Counted from the first letter of the stretch, positions 1 to 13,758 are shown. The stretch: 64,000 nt of DNA from Panulirus ornatus (GCF_036320965.1 NC_092279.1:17276241-17340240), one strand, 5' to 3'. Numbers and translations are program-made. The notes: generated by a model from the letters alone, not told the origin.

Positions 1-64
1 CGTCCGTCCGTCCGTTGTGCGTGCTTGCGTCCGTGCGTCCGTCCGTCCGTCCCTCCGTGCGTAC
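1..64. repeat. (CGTC)n microsatellite at window edge
   Basis: Imperfect CGTC/CGTG tetranucleotide repeats that continue beyond the window start. Confidence 0.85.
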
Positions 65-2400
65 ACGATGTCTCTTGACTGGGTGGGTAGATGTGGGCGA
101 GACCTGTGCCGCATATCCTGCATGTAAAGTTCTATACCCTCTTATTTTTTTTTTTTTTCCTGGTCAGGGGTTAAAGATCAGGGTCTCAGGGTGCTTGTGT
201 GGCCAGTATGTCATGACCGGGGGCACTGGACATGGACCAGATCACAGATCCTTCACACAAACCATTACACCAGAGCGAGTTTTAATTTTCGGCCAGAGTT
301 CAAAAGCCGAGGGTCACAAGGCCGTGTGTGTGCACTGGCTATACAACATCTAAAGACTCGGGATGAAAACACATGGACCACAATCATACAACAGAGGTGC
401 TCTGTAGAAATTCTAAACCTGACTTTGTTTTACACGTTAATGTTCTGCTCTCTCTCTCACGTCTACCCTGGTCGTGTGCACTGACACGACACCAAGTATT
501 TGAACCCTCAATACCCGGTAAGATGACCAGATGAACATAGACCAAAGCTGCGCCACTTGGTGCTGCATACAGAACTCTGCGTGTGGTTAATGGTAGCATG
601 AGTGAGGTCAGGAAATCGTAAGGCGGCAAAAAAAAGGGGGACTAATATTGTGATCAATGGTTGATCATAGCTTGTATTGCATAGTAATTGAAGACCTGGT
701 GTATAGATGTTGACCAATCGTGTACCACAGATACTGTATAAAACGTCTTATAACTGGTCACCTTCTGGAGGGTGGGGCTAAAGGTCAAGGTCATAATATA
801 AGGGGTTATAGAACTATACACAAAGGGGGGGGGGGACACAGGTGTTGTACGAACACAACTGGGATGATAGATTAATAGCGATGATGATTGTGGTTGTAGT
901 TGTAACTATACTCTTCACCGATGAACTGGGATGATAACTGTGTAGTCGTTACGATTGTGACTGTAGTTTACTTTAACAGTCCTCACGTAACGGTCGCTTT
1001 GAATGTGTTGGTCCTCCTGTGGAAATGTGCGAGGACATAAGAGACGTGACCGACAGGTATGGCTGACGCTTGAAGGGGACTCCAGGGCAATCTGGTCGCG
1101 CAGCAACTATTCTTTCCCCCTTTCTTTTTTTTTTTTCAGAACGCGATCAATCAGGCGACTCTCGTGATTCAACCCCTTGAACCCATCAGTAGTACGACCC
1201 TTAGGTACATTTGGCCTGACCTTTGACTATAGGCTTTTAAGGTGGCAGACCGTCGCGCTCAAAGGGTTAATGTTTATAAATGGTTGCATGGCTATTATGC
1301 CAGAGAGAGAGAAAAGAAGAATAGTCGCGCCAAACGAGCCTAACGAGCCGTATTTTGTGGCCAGCATTAAGTCGAGCAGGCTTCTGCAGGCGACAATAAA
1401 TCAGACAATAGAATGTCGCCCCTCACGTCGTGTATCACCTCCGCTATCGTAATGCATCGCCACACTGAAGGGATGAGCAGGTGAGACCAAACAGATGCAC
1501 AGTGCGTCCAGGTAAAGGAGGCGCGTCATTTCATCTGGTTTTTGAACACGGACGCGTCACATTTTCTCTAGACTTTTCTCTAGACTTTCTCCTATTACTT
1601 CCCTCCTTCCCTCCTCCTTCCCTCATCCTCCTCCTCCTCCTCCTCTCACAGGTGACAAGACGTGAATAAACAGCCCGGTAGGTCACCGAGGATTAAATCT
1701 TCATGAATGAGGATCGTCTGTATATGGATAACCCCGGGGGAGATCTACGGGACCAGTCTTATGGCAGTTGAGCGCGGCAGCGGGTCACAAGGCTGACAGT
1801 ATAAAACCCGGACCTTATGAGCGCGCGGACCGGCCACCATAGACAGACCAGGACCGAGTGGGCGTACAGACAGCCCAAGCACACCGTCTCAATACACGAC
1901 TTTATTCAATCATTTATCGATGACGCTTCACACACCGCCTCGGACAAGCGATAGAGAACAGCACTCTACTTATGACAGATAACCATGTTATAACTATCGT
2001 TAGCCATATAGGAGGGTCTGCGGCTGTGTGGGTTCGGACCCAGGTGTGTGTGTGTGCGGCCTGGGCGGGTCAGACCCGTCCCGGACCACCCTTGGCAGGG
2101 GAGCGGTATGCTATGCCCCTTCATCTCCACACATGACCTCGTCGGCAGGTATTGCAGAGCACAGGAGGATGGGCCTGGTTTGGGCGAGTGGAAGCAACAA
2201 CGCAGCTCGCTGCCATGGCCCTAAATCCTGTGCGGGAGGAGAAGAGGTCAAGAAAGGTCACGGTGAGGGCAGGAATGCGAAACGAAAGGAAGAAATACAG
2301 GTATGGGGAAAAGAGGAGAGGGCGAAGGAAGATTATAGTGGAGAGACGGGGACAATAGAAGACTCAGGACGATACGAGCGATGTAAGATAGTGAGGAGAG
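65..2400. other. Mostly unique sequence, no gene recognised
   Basis: Short homopolymer runs (T14 near 147, G10 near 826), a DR0 half-site pair (782-793), a C/T-rich stretch with (CCT)n near 1.60-1.65 kb, and the TATA candidate at 1800. No exon with convincing splice signals was seen. Confidence 0.5.
1800..1806 (+). promoter_or_regulatory. TATAAAA box, candidate
   Basis: TATAAAA sits in a GC-rich context (GACAGTATAAAACCCGG) and is followed by about 60 GC-rich bases. No clear initiator or downstream exon was found. Confidence 0.18.
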
Positions 2401-2409
2401 TGAGGGCAG

Positions 2410-2645
2410 GAGAGGGGTTTAAGAACGAAGAGAGAGGTAAGAGGGGCTGGGGAACGAAGAGAGGGATGAAAGGGGCTGGAGAAGGAAGAGAGGGGGTGAG
2501 ACGGGCTAGAGAACGAAGAGAGGGATGAAAGGGGCTGGAGAACGAAGAGAGGGGGTGAGAGGGGCTGGAGAACGAAGAGAGGGGATGAGAGGGGCTTGAG
2601 AACGAAGAGAGGGGGTGAGACGGGGCTAGAGAACGAAGAGAGCGA
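2410..2645. repeat. 30-bp purine-rich minisatellite, about 7 copies
   Basis: Units based on GAGAACGAAGAGAGGGGGTG with one- or two-base variants. The flanks, 2.25-2.75 kb, are also almost purely purine on the plus strand. Confidence 0.85.
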
Positions 2646-2749
2646 ACATGGACAGGAGGATAAGAAGGAAGATGAAAGAGATGAAAGAAGAGGAGTGGTG
2701 ATGTGAGCAAGAAAGGGTAAGGGAGGGGGGAGTACAAGAAAAGGAAGGA

Positions 2750-3934
2750 AAAAGGAAGATGTTGAGAGAGCTTCCGTTACAGGGGTACTGGAGTGAGCAG
2801 AGAAGACATATGGAGTCTTTGTATATCCTTAGAAAGTAACATCACCGGAGGTGACTGTGGCCTTAAGTCATCTTGATCAGCGTCGGGGACAAGCAACTCC
2901 CCTGAGGACCCTCGCGTGAACCCTGCTCGTAAACACCTGCTCACTTGTGGCCTCAAGTGTCAGGTGATACGCTTATGTTTACCGCAGTCCTTTTACAACC
3001 AGTTGAAGGACTGTGTTTACTTTTTTGAACTGTGGACCCCAGTGAGACGCGCGTAGTTTATGTACCTGACCTTGATGCCTCCACTGAGCTCCCCCTGAGA
3101 CAAGAGGTTTATGTATCTGGACTTAACGTCTCACGTTATCTTTACGTCTGGGACACAAGAGGCGAGCGGTCCACTACCGGCCGTCAGCTTAATATGGCTT
3201 CCCTCTCTCTCTCCTCTGCTGCTCCCAGATGTGGCTCGTTATATCTCTCTTGTCTTATTACGTTCTTGTGGAGGAGTGTAGGGGCAGCTGTCTGGTTCGT
3301 CATCTTCGTTCAGTGTCTCTACTATAACCACCCTTCTCCCTCACTATTCAGGACCTCTTTACCTCACTTGCCAACGAAACTGAAAAACCTGCATCGCTCT
3401 AGGTTGTCATACGGGGGGCGACGCAGCACCATGGACAGCCATGGTGTTAAGAGCGAGGTATCGTTGATTCCTCCTAGGCGTGTTCTCAACCAGGTTACAT
3501 ATTACAACTCTACTCACAGGAGTTTTAGAATCTTCGTTTTCTGTCATATCCGGGAGCTTAGATCGCCAGGAAATGCAGAAAACGGTATCTAGGAGACTAA
3601 TATGTTTTGTTGCTACCAGTTTTTTTTACGCAAGTAATGAATAATTCTTAAGCTGTCGTGCAGACAGACATGCCTAGCTTAGCTGAAAGCCACCGTTTCA
3701 GTTTCGCTGAGAGCAATGCCATTTTCAGAGCTATACTCCAGCAGTGTCACTGGAAATTCGTCCACCGTACCCAGCCACTTAACACTAATTCTGCCTCTGT
3801 CAGTCGTAACACCGTTAACAGCGCCACTCAGCTGCAGTGGCAAGAATGTGTACCATCGGATTTCGTGTTCATCCGTCACTATACGTCATACCGATGATTT
3901 TGATGATACAGAACAACATAATTCCCCATGCCTA

Positions 3935-3987
<53 letters not shown>

Positions 3988-6900
3988 GGCCCTCCTCACC
4001 GATAAATAGCCACGAATTATCATATTACCTGCTTACTGTTGATTCCTAAATTAAAAGTTAATAACAGGCGTGTGACGGTATCTAGACGGTTTATTTGTAT
4101 TGCATATTCATGTACCGGTTGCGGTGGCGTGTAGATATAATCTACGGTGGGCAGGGAAGGTCCTGGAGAAAGAACAGGTTTTCGTGGCCTTCAGCGTGAA
4201 AGCGCTGAATGCGGAAATGAACAAATGTCTCGTGTTTATCCCACTTTTATATCATTTCTGTGGTGATAACGAGGAGGGTGTGGAGGTTGGTGTGAAGCTG
4301 GTGCACGGGCAGTGAGCCACACACCTGTGTAGGATGTGATGACATTTGTATTCACCAAGGCAGTGTGGTAGTGTGAGGTCTCCAACATCTATTTATTTCT
4401 CTATGACGAGGAGTTTCTTTTGGCTTCATGTAGTCTGGTATTCTCAAACTGACAGGATCTTTCTTTCTATTTTGTTCCTTAATCAGAAACGTCCACTTAC
4501 GAAATGGAAATTGTACATTAGACTCACCAGTGGACTTTTTATGAGCATCGGTCATGTGGTGGTCAGCGTCGCGACCTTTGAAACAAACGGGCTCGCGTTT
4601 TCGAATTCTGGGACTAGGGTGACCGGCCACCAGGCAACTCACATGTTCCCTCTCACCATAGAGTTCGGTCCACAGACGAGCACCTAAGCGTGGTATGAGG
4701 AAGTTAGATTGTGCCTTGCTTTGATAGCAAGATATCACACAACTTCTGAGGCAGTATCTCCCAGTATAACAGTGCTAGGAAGGCACTGCGGGGGGGGGGG
4801 GGGCGGCCATGATATACGCTTGTACTGCCTTCATTCCTCCGTGACCCGATAAAACGCGAGGACGTAGTTGAATTTCGCCTCCCGGTGGGAGAGGTTCAGA
4901 CGCGAGCGAGCGAGGGTGAAGCGCACGTTCGTTTCATGAGGCTCGGTGATAACAGGTACTTCATTATGCCTCACTCAGCAAGCTTGTTGCAGGTGATTTT
5001 TATTGGCTATAAAGTTGCATGATGACCCCACACCGCCGCCACGGACGCCCCGCCACACTTGCTCCCATAAATTTTCTCTATGACGTATACAGCCGGCCGG
5101 GAGCTGCCTCACAGACCCAGGCTGGGAGGGGAAACGTGATGTTGGTCATCATCTCTTTCTTGCTCCCACACGTGTTTTGCCGCAGAGACCTTGTGAATCT
5201 TGTGTATGCCCCCCTACCCACGCTGTGGGCAGTGGCACAGAATAGGATATAGAGTGCACAGAAGATCCAGGAACTGAGAAATGATTACTGAATTATATAA
5301 CAATGTTCTAATCATGAATGAATTATCGACGCGAGGTAAAGTCTGAATACACCTCAACTGTCCAGAGCGAAGCATCATTCTGGATACTATACATCATATC
5401 TCCTGTAGGACTTGTCTCTGAATTCAGTGATCTTGCAACAGTCCAGCGGCTCATAATGCTGCAGAAGTGTGAGGGGTAGTTTTTTTTCAGCTTTGAAATA
5501 TTCATTGTCCAGTTATACTTAGACGAAACATTTCAGTGAGAGTATGGGTGAAGGGTACCTATCTAGGCGGGGTAGCTGGAGGCCAGTTCGTAGGGTACAG
5601 CGGGTACAATACATCGACGTAGGTAGTGTGAGTGATGGGGCCAAGTGGGGCGAGTCTGCTGGCGATGTTTACATCTTGTGTGTCTCATTGTCAGCGGAAG
5701 GAACGAACTGCCGTAAGTGTCAGCTGATACTGTAAATAATCAATAGAAGCTTTGTTTTTTTTTCTCTCTTTCCCACTCCGATGGAGCAGTGCGTTCGTGT
5801 ACGTTTCGAAAAAAAAAAAAAAAACGTGCGTGTGTAAGTCCATTTATCATTTGCGTACGTTTGCTTTAAATAAAACTGAACACACTTGTGTGCGTGTGAA
5901 GAGCCGGGGTCGCTCGATCAAGAGCTCATAGCGAGCTAATTTGCTGCCTTGCCCTGCTGGGTGGGAGTCGGGGTCTGGTTTACGAGCCTGTTGATCGTTT
6001 TCTGAGGAATTAAAGGCTGGTGAGGGAGAGTCAAGACGGCCAGATGACGTGTGTGTTCGTTTGAGGTACGTACGTGAACATATCGGTACGTACAGCAAAC
6101 AAGCAACAGGAGATGTATGGTCCTGTAGCGAGGTAACCCCATTAACGGTAATGGATTTCTTATTTCTTTCATTGCTATTCTAGTTTTTAGCATTCCTGTT
6201 CAACGAGTCTGTCGTTTTGGAATTTATGCCGCTGCAAGGCACCTTATCCCATTTTCATTGTTTGCCAAAAAAGTATTTACCTACAGGGGTGCGAAACCCT
6301 TTTTGCTCTGTTTGAATTTCGAGGAAGCCACTATACTGTAATCGTTTAAGTACCTTCAACACTTCTAATGGGTCACCAGAAAGCCTTCGCTCCAGCAAAG
6401 AGAATAATTTAAGTCCTTTTGGTCTTTCCTCGTGTGACTTATTTTCTTTTTTCTAAGTTCCTGGTATCAACCTTACGCCTGGCATTAGTGGAAGGAGGAG
6501 GGTGGTGCTGCTGCTACGGGGACAAGACCTGCTTTTGCGGCGAGAGTGCCGCCCAACTCGCCCGTCCTGAGGGAGGCTCGCACCTCCATTAGTGGCACAG
6601 CCTATTTGTCCTTCCTCACAAAAGACTGCGGCCCAGCCCAGCCCATATAGAGACAGCGATTGTATTAGGGTATAATTACGATCCTGCAAACCTCCGTGCA
6701 TGAGGAGGGGTTGCCGCCTCCCGCCGAAATTTGAAACCGCGCTCGCCAACCCCAGTCCATCTGTCGAAGCGCGGTCTTCAGTCGTGTGGACCATCGTTTT
6801 TGTGTGGTTCTTGGGCAGGAGACCTGACTGTCTTGTACACAACAGGGGGGGCGCCTGCAGACACACCTGGATCTGCAGACCAGACTTACAGGTCTGTGGG

Positions 6901-9480
6901 ATTGCTGAGCACGGACCATCACGTGGGCCATGGGCTTTCCCGTCACCAGGGACATCACCAGTCCCTCACCATACATGTTCTCCTGCCACAAGAAAACCAC
7001 CGCACCCTCCCACTGTACAACGCTGCCTTCCCAGAACCCTGAGGTTACAGACACCACCGCCACCCCCAACATACCGTGGGACCATCGTTAATCATAATAA
7101 CGTTCGTGCAAGTAATATAAAGCTTTCAACAAGACGTGTTTTTTTTTTTTATCCTTGTTAGTAATACTTGTGTCAGCGCTCAGAGCGGCGGACAAGCGAA
7201 AAACAGACGATTACATTTGGTGACTCACATGTCCATTCGTTATTCTGTTTTGTGAGGAAGTTACTGTGATTTTGTTTGATATTTCATGCGCATGGAAGTC
7301 ACATTTGTGTAACTGCTCACTAGATGGCATTGCCACATGCAGACAGACACTCCACACAGGCAGGAAAGTAATACAGATCTTGGCTGTCATGAACATTTTA
7401 GAGAAAAATCGAACCGAGTAAACATTCCTGGGCCACCGAGATCACTTATGGTCCAGATTTATATTCATAAACATTCCAACATCCCCAAGACGTACAGCTA
7501 AGTGGAGAATACTGGGAGCGAGGGAGGAGGCCCGGTGCTGGCGGTGTGAGAGGCCGAGGGAAGGAAGTCCCCGACCATCAAGGCTCCCCCCGCCACCCTC
7601 ACCGACCCTTCCAAACTTTTGCCCTGTTGTGCCATTCTTCCAGGAACGACGGATGACGTTGGGTCGTGGCCACAGAGGACATGAAGCCATCATGGATCCT
7701 TACTGACTGCAGAGACTCCGTGTCTAAAGTGCAACTGAGATCATACCTAGTGGCTCTAGATCTTTTGGGGGTGCAGAACACAGCAGCGATTACCGTTCTC
7801 CCTCAGGCTATTGCCGTCAACGGAAGGTAATTTCGCAGGTTGAGGCGAAAAGAAACTTTTTTTTTTTCGAAACTTTTCACATAAAGTTTGGTCAGGTCGG
7901 ATCACCTCCCAGGCACTCGCCAACAGAAATGACAAGTTAATGGTCATTGAAGTCAGTCCGCTGCAGTGATTTCTTACTGAACATCAAACGATGGGAAAAA
8001 GGCCTCCACGTGGAATACTCTTAAGAATTCAATTTCTGATGACCACACAAGCCTAATTGTCTATGTGTTTTTTTCCCTAGTGAATTTGATGTAACTACTG
8101 ATTTAACATGGCTCGTCTACTTTACAGTATGTTACTCGTACTACCCCGAAGCCACTCACTTTAGTGAGTTTGCGAGAGTTGAATTACTTTCTTCTGTTTC
8201 GTTATAGATGTTTTTATCAAATTATTATATCATTCTTCACTGGCTTGAGAGAATTGTAATTGTGGATGGCAACGGTATTAGGAAAACGTAATACTTTATA
8301 TAATACCTGAAGACGCCTTTTGCCTCTGAATATTCAGTGGAAAAGATATCTTTTCCTCTAATGGGGGTGTGGAAGGATAGGGGGATGGCGAGGGAAGGAG
8401 AGGGGGAGAGAGAGTTGGATGATAAGAAGGGCTGAGAGGCAGGGGTAGGGAAGGGTAGGGGTTGGATGGATGGGGTTGGGGGGGGAGGAAGGGAAATATG
8501 ATACGACCACTGAGGGAGAGATTGTATTATATTACTAATGGCAAGTTTAGATAACTGGAATGCTGGAAGGAGGGTGGTAGGGGTACCTACCCGCGTGTGA
8601 CTCAACCTTTAGGCCTGTCCGAGACGAGTCAGCACAGGTGTCGCCGACACAAGATTATGAAACGCTGTGGTCTCCTCAAAGATACATCTTCCAGAAATCT
8701 GAGCCTAAAATACTCCCTTTTTCTCCCCCGTTTTAGGAATGATAATGATATTTGGATTGGATCATTTTTTTTTTTCTAAGAGTTCAACAACACTTGATGA
8801 CTCGACTCTGCAGCTGAAGAAGTTCATGAACTGTTTCAAACCCAGACTCGAACCATCATACTAATACGTGTGTATATTTTTTTTTCTTTTCAGTACCCAT
8901 TTATACTTTTTGTGTCCGATGATCGAATGGAATTAAGGGATTGATCGATTGATCTTTAAATCCAGTTATTGGAACGAGGAATACTACTTAAAGTCTCCTT
9001 TGTGTTTTTGTAAAAGTTGATGCCCATATTTCTCGGGTTTCCATCGACAGATGGCGTTGAGGCCTTGTTCTCTACATCGTACAGCCAGTAGTACTACACA
9101 TGGCGGCTGAAAGCCACACTACAGTCATCAATAACTCCTAACTGGCAACCGTACTGGAGACCAGGTGTTACATTTGTTTCAACTGTGTATACTGAAGGTT
9201 GTCTGTTCTCGTCCAAAAAAAAATTGGCATTTTACCGTAACCGTTGATGGTGTAAGGACTGAAGACCCGTCTTCGTGTATTAGGCTCAGCAGTTGCATGT
9301 ACTCAGTATTTGCTCTGTAGGTCTTCAGTGGTATATAACACCTCAGTGTGTGTAATCGATCACCCTGGTACGTTGTCTCGGGCCTGTGGCAGTGTAATGA
9401 GAGTCATAACAAACACTGATGGCCTGGTACGAGTGACAGCAAGGTGCCGCCTTGCAGAATAACGGACCATTAACGTAGTA
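2750..9480. other. Largely unique sequence with one microsatellite
   Basis: Contains (CA)n at 3938-3981, poly-G at 4790-4803, poly-A at 5809-5824, and the exon-like segment at 6890-7038. G/A-rich sequence lies at 8.36-8.50 kb. Open frames here, including a 186-codon one at 3032-3592, have no recognisable domain. Confidence 0.45.
6890..7038 (-). CDS. Exon-like segment with consensus donor; uncertain
   Basis: Minus-strand block from the acceptor AACCTCAG|GG to the donor GACCT|GTAAGT. It is open for 149 nt and reads GFWEGSVVQWEGAVVFLWQE... then KPMAHVMVRAQQSHRP. Amino-acid composition is protein-like and the donor is a perfect GTAAGT. The tract before the acceptor is G/T-rich rather than pyrimidine-rich, which counts against it. 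Unrecognised. Confidence 0.2.
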
Positions 9481-9489
9481 GCGCGCGAT

Positions 9490-9800
9490 GCTTCAGTGCT
9501 CCGGTGATTAAGTGAAATATCGGTGTAATGCTATAGTGTATAGTGTTTGGGTTATATATCATTGTAATGCCTCAGTGCTATAGTGATGGCGTGGTATATC
9601 GGTGTAATGCTTCAGTGCTCTAGTGATGCAGTGATATGTCGGTGTAATGCTCCAGTGCTATAGTGATGCAATGATATGTTGGTGTGACAGTGCTCCCGTA
9701 ATGCAGTGATATACCGATGTAATGCTTCACTGCTGTGGTGACTGAGTGATGTATCGGTGTAATGGTTTAATGCTACAGTGATTAAAGGGGTATATATATG
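9490..9800. repeat. Degenerate minisatellite of about 40 bp
   Basis: About seven diverged copies around TCGGTGTAATGCTTCAGTGC followed by TATAGTGATGCAGTGATAT. It is older and more diverged than the arrays at 16-26 kb. Confidence 0.65.
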
Positions 9801-11460
9801 AGTGCAACGATCGTGCTCCAGTGATCTGCAGTTCGTGGTGCTGGTCATTTATACCATAACGCAAGAATCTTAAGTACCGTTGTATTCGCTAAGAGAGTAC
9901 ATCTCTTGAACTTTATATCGAGAAGCGTAAGAACAGCATACACACGGATGTGAGAACTGTGGTGGACGATGCTTCTGGCAGCCCCACCATCGCCGACAAC
10001 ACTTGGGTATGTATGTTTACGTATATTACCAGTGGTGGTGGTAACTGTGGTGGTGTGTGAGGCGGTTTACTGCCTGCAGACGGCAGGATAGAACAGCCTA
10101 GTGTAGCAAAGCGCTGGAAGGAACGCTTAAGGTGCTGAGATATCTTACCGTCCATCTTAAGGTAATGTTGCTGGCGCCACTAGCAGTGCCGGAGAAACAG
10201 CCAGGTTCATTTTTAATTGTTGTAGCGTACGACTTGAGGGTTATGGAACGGAACTAATATGTGGTGGTTACTGTATGTCATTCTGCATAGAGCACCACCT
10301 GGATACTGTGCCGTTCTTGTATGATTATTAACACGTATACCTGTTAAATTTGAATTATTGTTATTCGCTTTGACCAACTTTATTATTTTTACGTTTGTGC
10401 AAAATATTCTTAACAGGGCCGTTATATGTATCATGGCTATACAAGATTGGTGGAATGAAAGTGTATTTAACTTTCAGTAACTGCACTTCCCCTTCCCCTC
10501 AACTGACAGCCATGGCTGAGCTCCACAAAGTGGGAAGGGCTTTGGAGACGAGGAAGGGGGTGAGGTTAAATGTGGCGAGTTTGTGCATGCATGACAAGTA
10601 AACCGGACCTGGATTGGACTGAAAGTGAACCAACATAAAACACGTTGGCATGAGGAAATTAGAATGATATACCCTTGTTTCCCACCTTATATAAGTACGT
10701 ACAGAGGGCTCGAGCAGCAACCAGCCACTCGTGGAATCGTTGTCCAGTTTGGAAAAGAGATTCTTGAGCGATCAAATGGCCAGAGAACCATCGAACTGGC
10801 CGTTGCTAAGTGGGAACCTTTGCACACTTTGTCATTCTGCGTTTTATCACGAGAAATTGGTACGATTCTCTCGCACACACAGACTTCCACGACATGTAAG
10901 ACTCTGAACCGGGATCATCGCTAGTTTACGACGCGAAGACAGATCCCAGCAACGGCCTTGTGATGCGATGATGGGTGGACGCGCGGCTTAACGCAACGAC
11001 GTTTTCGCCATTCAGATTAAAAAAAAAAAAAAGAAGGCGGAGAAATCCACTTCAGCTGGAAAACGCTCACACGCTGAGCTGCTAGTATCACAGTAGGAGG
11101 TCATGGTGGTGGTGTATTGTAGGTTTTAGCCACGCATCGAAACTGGCTGAGGATAATGTGCAAAAGTAGCGTAGTAATGAAAGAAATAGAGCGAAAGTTT
11201 GCGTGAACTTGAAGCATCATTATACGGTAGTGATGAGGGCTATAGCGAAGAAACATGTGTAGTTTAACGTTGGTGAAAACAACTTTGAAAAAAAAAAAAA
11301 CGAACCAAACCTATGGCAACCTAACCTAACCTGAACACCTCCCCTAGCAACAGATATTTACATTGTTTTGTTGCTGTTGTTGTTTGAAAAGTGATTTATG
11401 TGGTCGCTATTTGCAATGCGTTGTGACGCATTGTGTTGCTCTACACGCCAACGGATTCCA
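9801..11460. other. Unique sequence, no gene recognised
   Basis: No exon, RNA gene or array seen. Three tandem CCTAA units occur at about 11.32 kb, too few to call telomeric. Confidence 0.45.
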
Positions 11461-11480
11461 TGTACTTTTACCGTAATGTT

Positions 11481-11635
11481 TTTTTATTATTATTATTATA
11501 CTTTGTCGCTGTCTCCCGCGTTTGCGAGGTAGCGCAAGGAAACAGACGAAAGAAATGGCCCAACCCCCCCCCCCCCATACACATGTATATACATACGTCC
11601 ACACACGCAAATATACATACCTACACAGCTTTCCA
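11481..11635 (-). mobile_element. Short dispersed retroposon with 13-bp target-site duplication
   Basis: A 155-bp insertion flanked by identical 13-bp copies of TTACCGTAATGTT (11468-11480 and 11636-11648). Read on the minus strand it ends in a (TAA)n/A tail, the hallmark of target-primed reverse transcription. It is therefore the 5'-truncated 3' end of a non-LTR element or a SINE. The body contains a G-run and a segment reading TCGCAAACGCGGGAGACAGC. I recall this sequence as widespread in decapod crustaceans (memory only). The intact duplication suggests a fairly recent insertion. Confidence 0.85.
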
Positions 11636-12009
11636 TTACCGTAATGTTACAATGGTATATTTCGATAACACTATCGTGGAAAAAGAGGTCATTCTCGACG
11701 AAGACTTAAGTTCAGTCGATTTAACTTACATTGCAGTTATTATAATTCAGCGACAAAGTATAAAAAAAAAAAAAAAAAAAAATGTCACCATTTTCTAAGA
11801 TTACATCGTATGATCAGGTGTTCGATGGCATCCATTTGTGTGCCTACGGGACGGTAAACATTGCCCACGAATGGGACACAAATTACGACAATAACAATCA
11901 CATGATTTCCAGTAAACATCTGCTGCTCGCGGAGTCGCCTCCGTTACAAGTGTTTCCCATATCTTGCTTGAGATATGCGTACGTTAATTGTACATAAACC
12001 AGTACGGTA

Positions 12010-12130
12010 GTTACAGTATCAGGCGAATAACTTGGGACAGGGTATTAGGGTAGTGTGGATGTACGATGATTACAGTAACTTGGGGGTGCAGTATAAGGGT
12101 AGTATGGACGTACGATAATCACAGTAACGC
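12010..12130. repeat. Two-copy tandem duplication of about 55 bp
   Basis: Blocks around GGGTAGTATGGACGTACGAT and ACAGTAAC are repeated twice with substitutions. Confidence 0.5.
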
Positions 12131-12849
12131 AAGGCGGAGTGTTTGGGCGTTGAGGTCGACTCGACCCATCGCCGCTTCGTCTGATTCGTGACTGGTTATG
12201 AACCGTTGAACGAAGCGAAGCAGAATTCGTCCGGGAGTTTTAAAAGCATGGAAAATAGTTTTACGTTTACTGTACGTTTATTTTCTTAATAGTTTCATGA
12301 GATTTAGAACCTGTCTTCGAAGCGGGGTTTAAAGGGAGGGTCGGTAGTCGGCTTGCTAAATTTGCTTTGCAAATAGACTTCTTAACCCCCTCGTGCTCTC
12401 GTGGGGAAGGTGGAGCCTCATACCCAAGCGGCCCATCGTGTTCCAGGGTCGTGCAGTTGCCTTCTCGCCGGGTTAAGAGTGAAACTGCTTGTTGTTGCTT
12501 AAACAAGACCCTCTCTATCAGGGAAATGATGTAGCGGCTTCATCCGTGAGTCAGTTGCCGTCCATACGCAGGCTGGCAGAGGCGCACACACCCACCTTGT
12601 CGTCAGCCGTGCAGGCAAGGAGCCCTGATATCCATGTAGTCGCGCCTCACCAGCCATTCTATTGCTGCCGCTACCGCACGTCACGAAGCCGTCGGTGTAT
12701 ACACAGTTCGATGTTGTGAAAGATCTAAGGACGAAGTCTTCTGAGGTGGATGCAAGCGTTGCATTCTGTGAAAGCAGGTCGTTACGTAAAATGGTTACAG
12801 AAAGCCTGTGATTCTGTAACGAGGTTGGTTTTCAGTTACGAGATCCCAA

Positions 12850-12851
<2 letters not shown>

Positions 12852-12907
<56 letters not shown>

Positions 12908-12916
12908 GCTCCAAAG

Positions 12917-12962
<46 letters not shown>
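12852..12962. repeat. (AG)n followed by (GT)n microsatellites
   Basis: (AG)26 at 12852-12904 and (GT)22 at 12919-12962, separated by 14 bases. Confidence 0.97.
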
Positions 12963-12964
<2 letters not shown>

Positions 12965-13211
12965 CACCCGACTCCCAGCAGATGGTGTATTGGAGAATCA
13001 ACACGATTCTTTAACGTGAACTCCGTATGGGCGGCGTTCCTGAGGCGCATGTATGCGACTCTTGACCGTAGGAATAATATTAGCTACGGTTGTGTGCAGT
13101 GTGTGCGAGGCGGGGCTGCACAGAGCCGGGCTGGTGATGGTCACTGCTACGTCAGCAAGCATTGTTTTGACGCCTGCCTCGCCCAGGACCAGCCCTTCCA
13201 TCTCCCGTCCT

Positions 13212-13215
<4 letters not shown>

Positions 13216-13254
<39 letters not shown>

Positions 13255-13312
13255 CACCCCTCCCACACGCCCAGGTCACCCCTCGTGTACACACACACAC
13301 ACACACACACAC
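13216..13312. repeat. Two (CA)n microsatellites
   Basis: CA repeats at 13216-13252 and 13289-13312 with a short C-rich spacer. Confidence 0.95.
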
Positions 13313-13757
13313 CCGCCCCTTACATACACCCAGACAACCCGCACTTTTACGTGTGTGTTTGTGTGTGGTTAATAGGGTAGAATGGAAGGGTGGTTTGGAC
13401 AGGGGAGAAGGTGCAGTCGAGAAACAGAAGACAAGAGACTATATAAGTTTATAGCTTAAGTCGTGTTGAAGTATGTAGACGGTTTGTTGGATACGTAATA
13501 TGTGTTGCATTATTTTACACCTTGAGCAGACACTGTGTGTGTTTATTGTGTTGTTGTTTGTTGCTTTTGTAAGTTGATAAGATAAGCTTAACTTTTCTCA
13601 CACGCTTGATTCACCGCTAACTCCCAGGTACCTGGCTTAGGCTGGTATGTGTGTGTGTGTGCATGGCATGGTACATATATGTATACAAGGTTGAGACGGG
13701 GCAACACGATGTAAAGCCCTCTCCCCTTAACACACAGATAGTAATCAAATGATAAAG

Positions 13758-13758
<1 letters not shown>

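Noticed and set aside
2028..2737. Long frames on both strands at the purine-rich tract
   Set aside because: Low-complexity Arg/Glu/Gly or Ser/Pro/Leu products of the 30-bp minisatellite.
3032..3592. 186-codon plus-strand frame with a hydrophobic stretch
   Set aside because: Its length is within chance expectation for 64 kb, it has no recognised domain and no clear splice or promoter context. A weak internal repeat (GTTTATGTAC/GTTTATGTAT) could mislead.
11315..11336. Interstitial telomere repeat (CCTAA)3
   Set aside because: Three units are expected by chance in arthropod DNA and no longer array adjoins.
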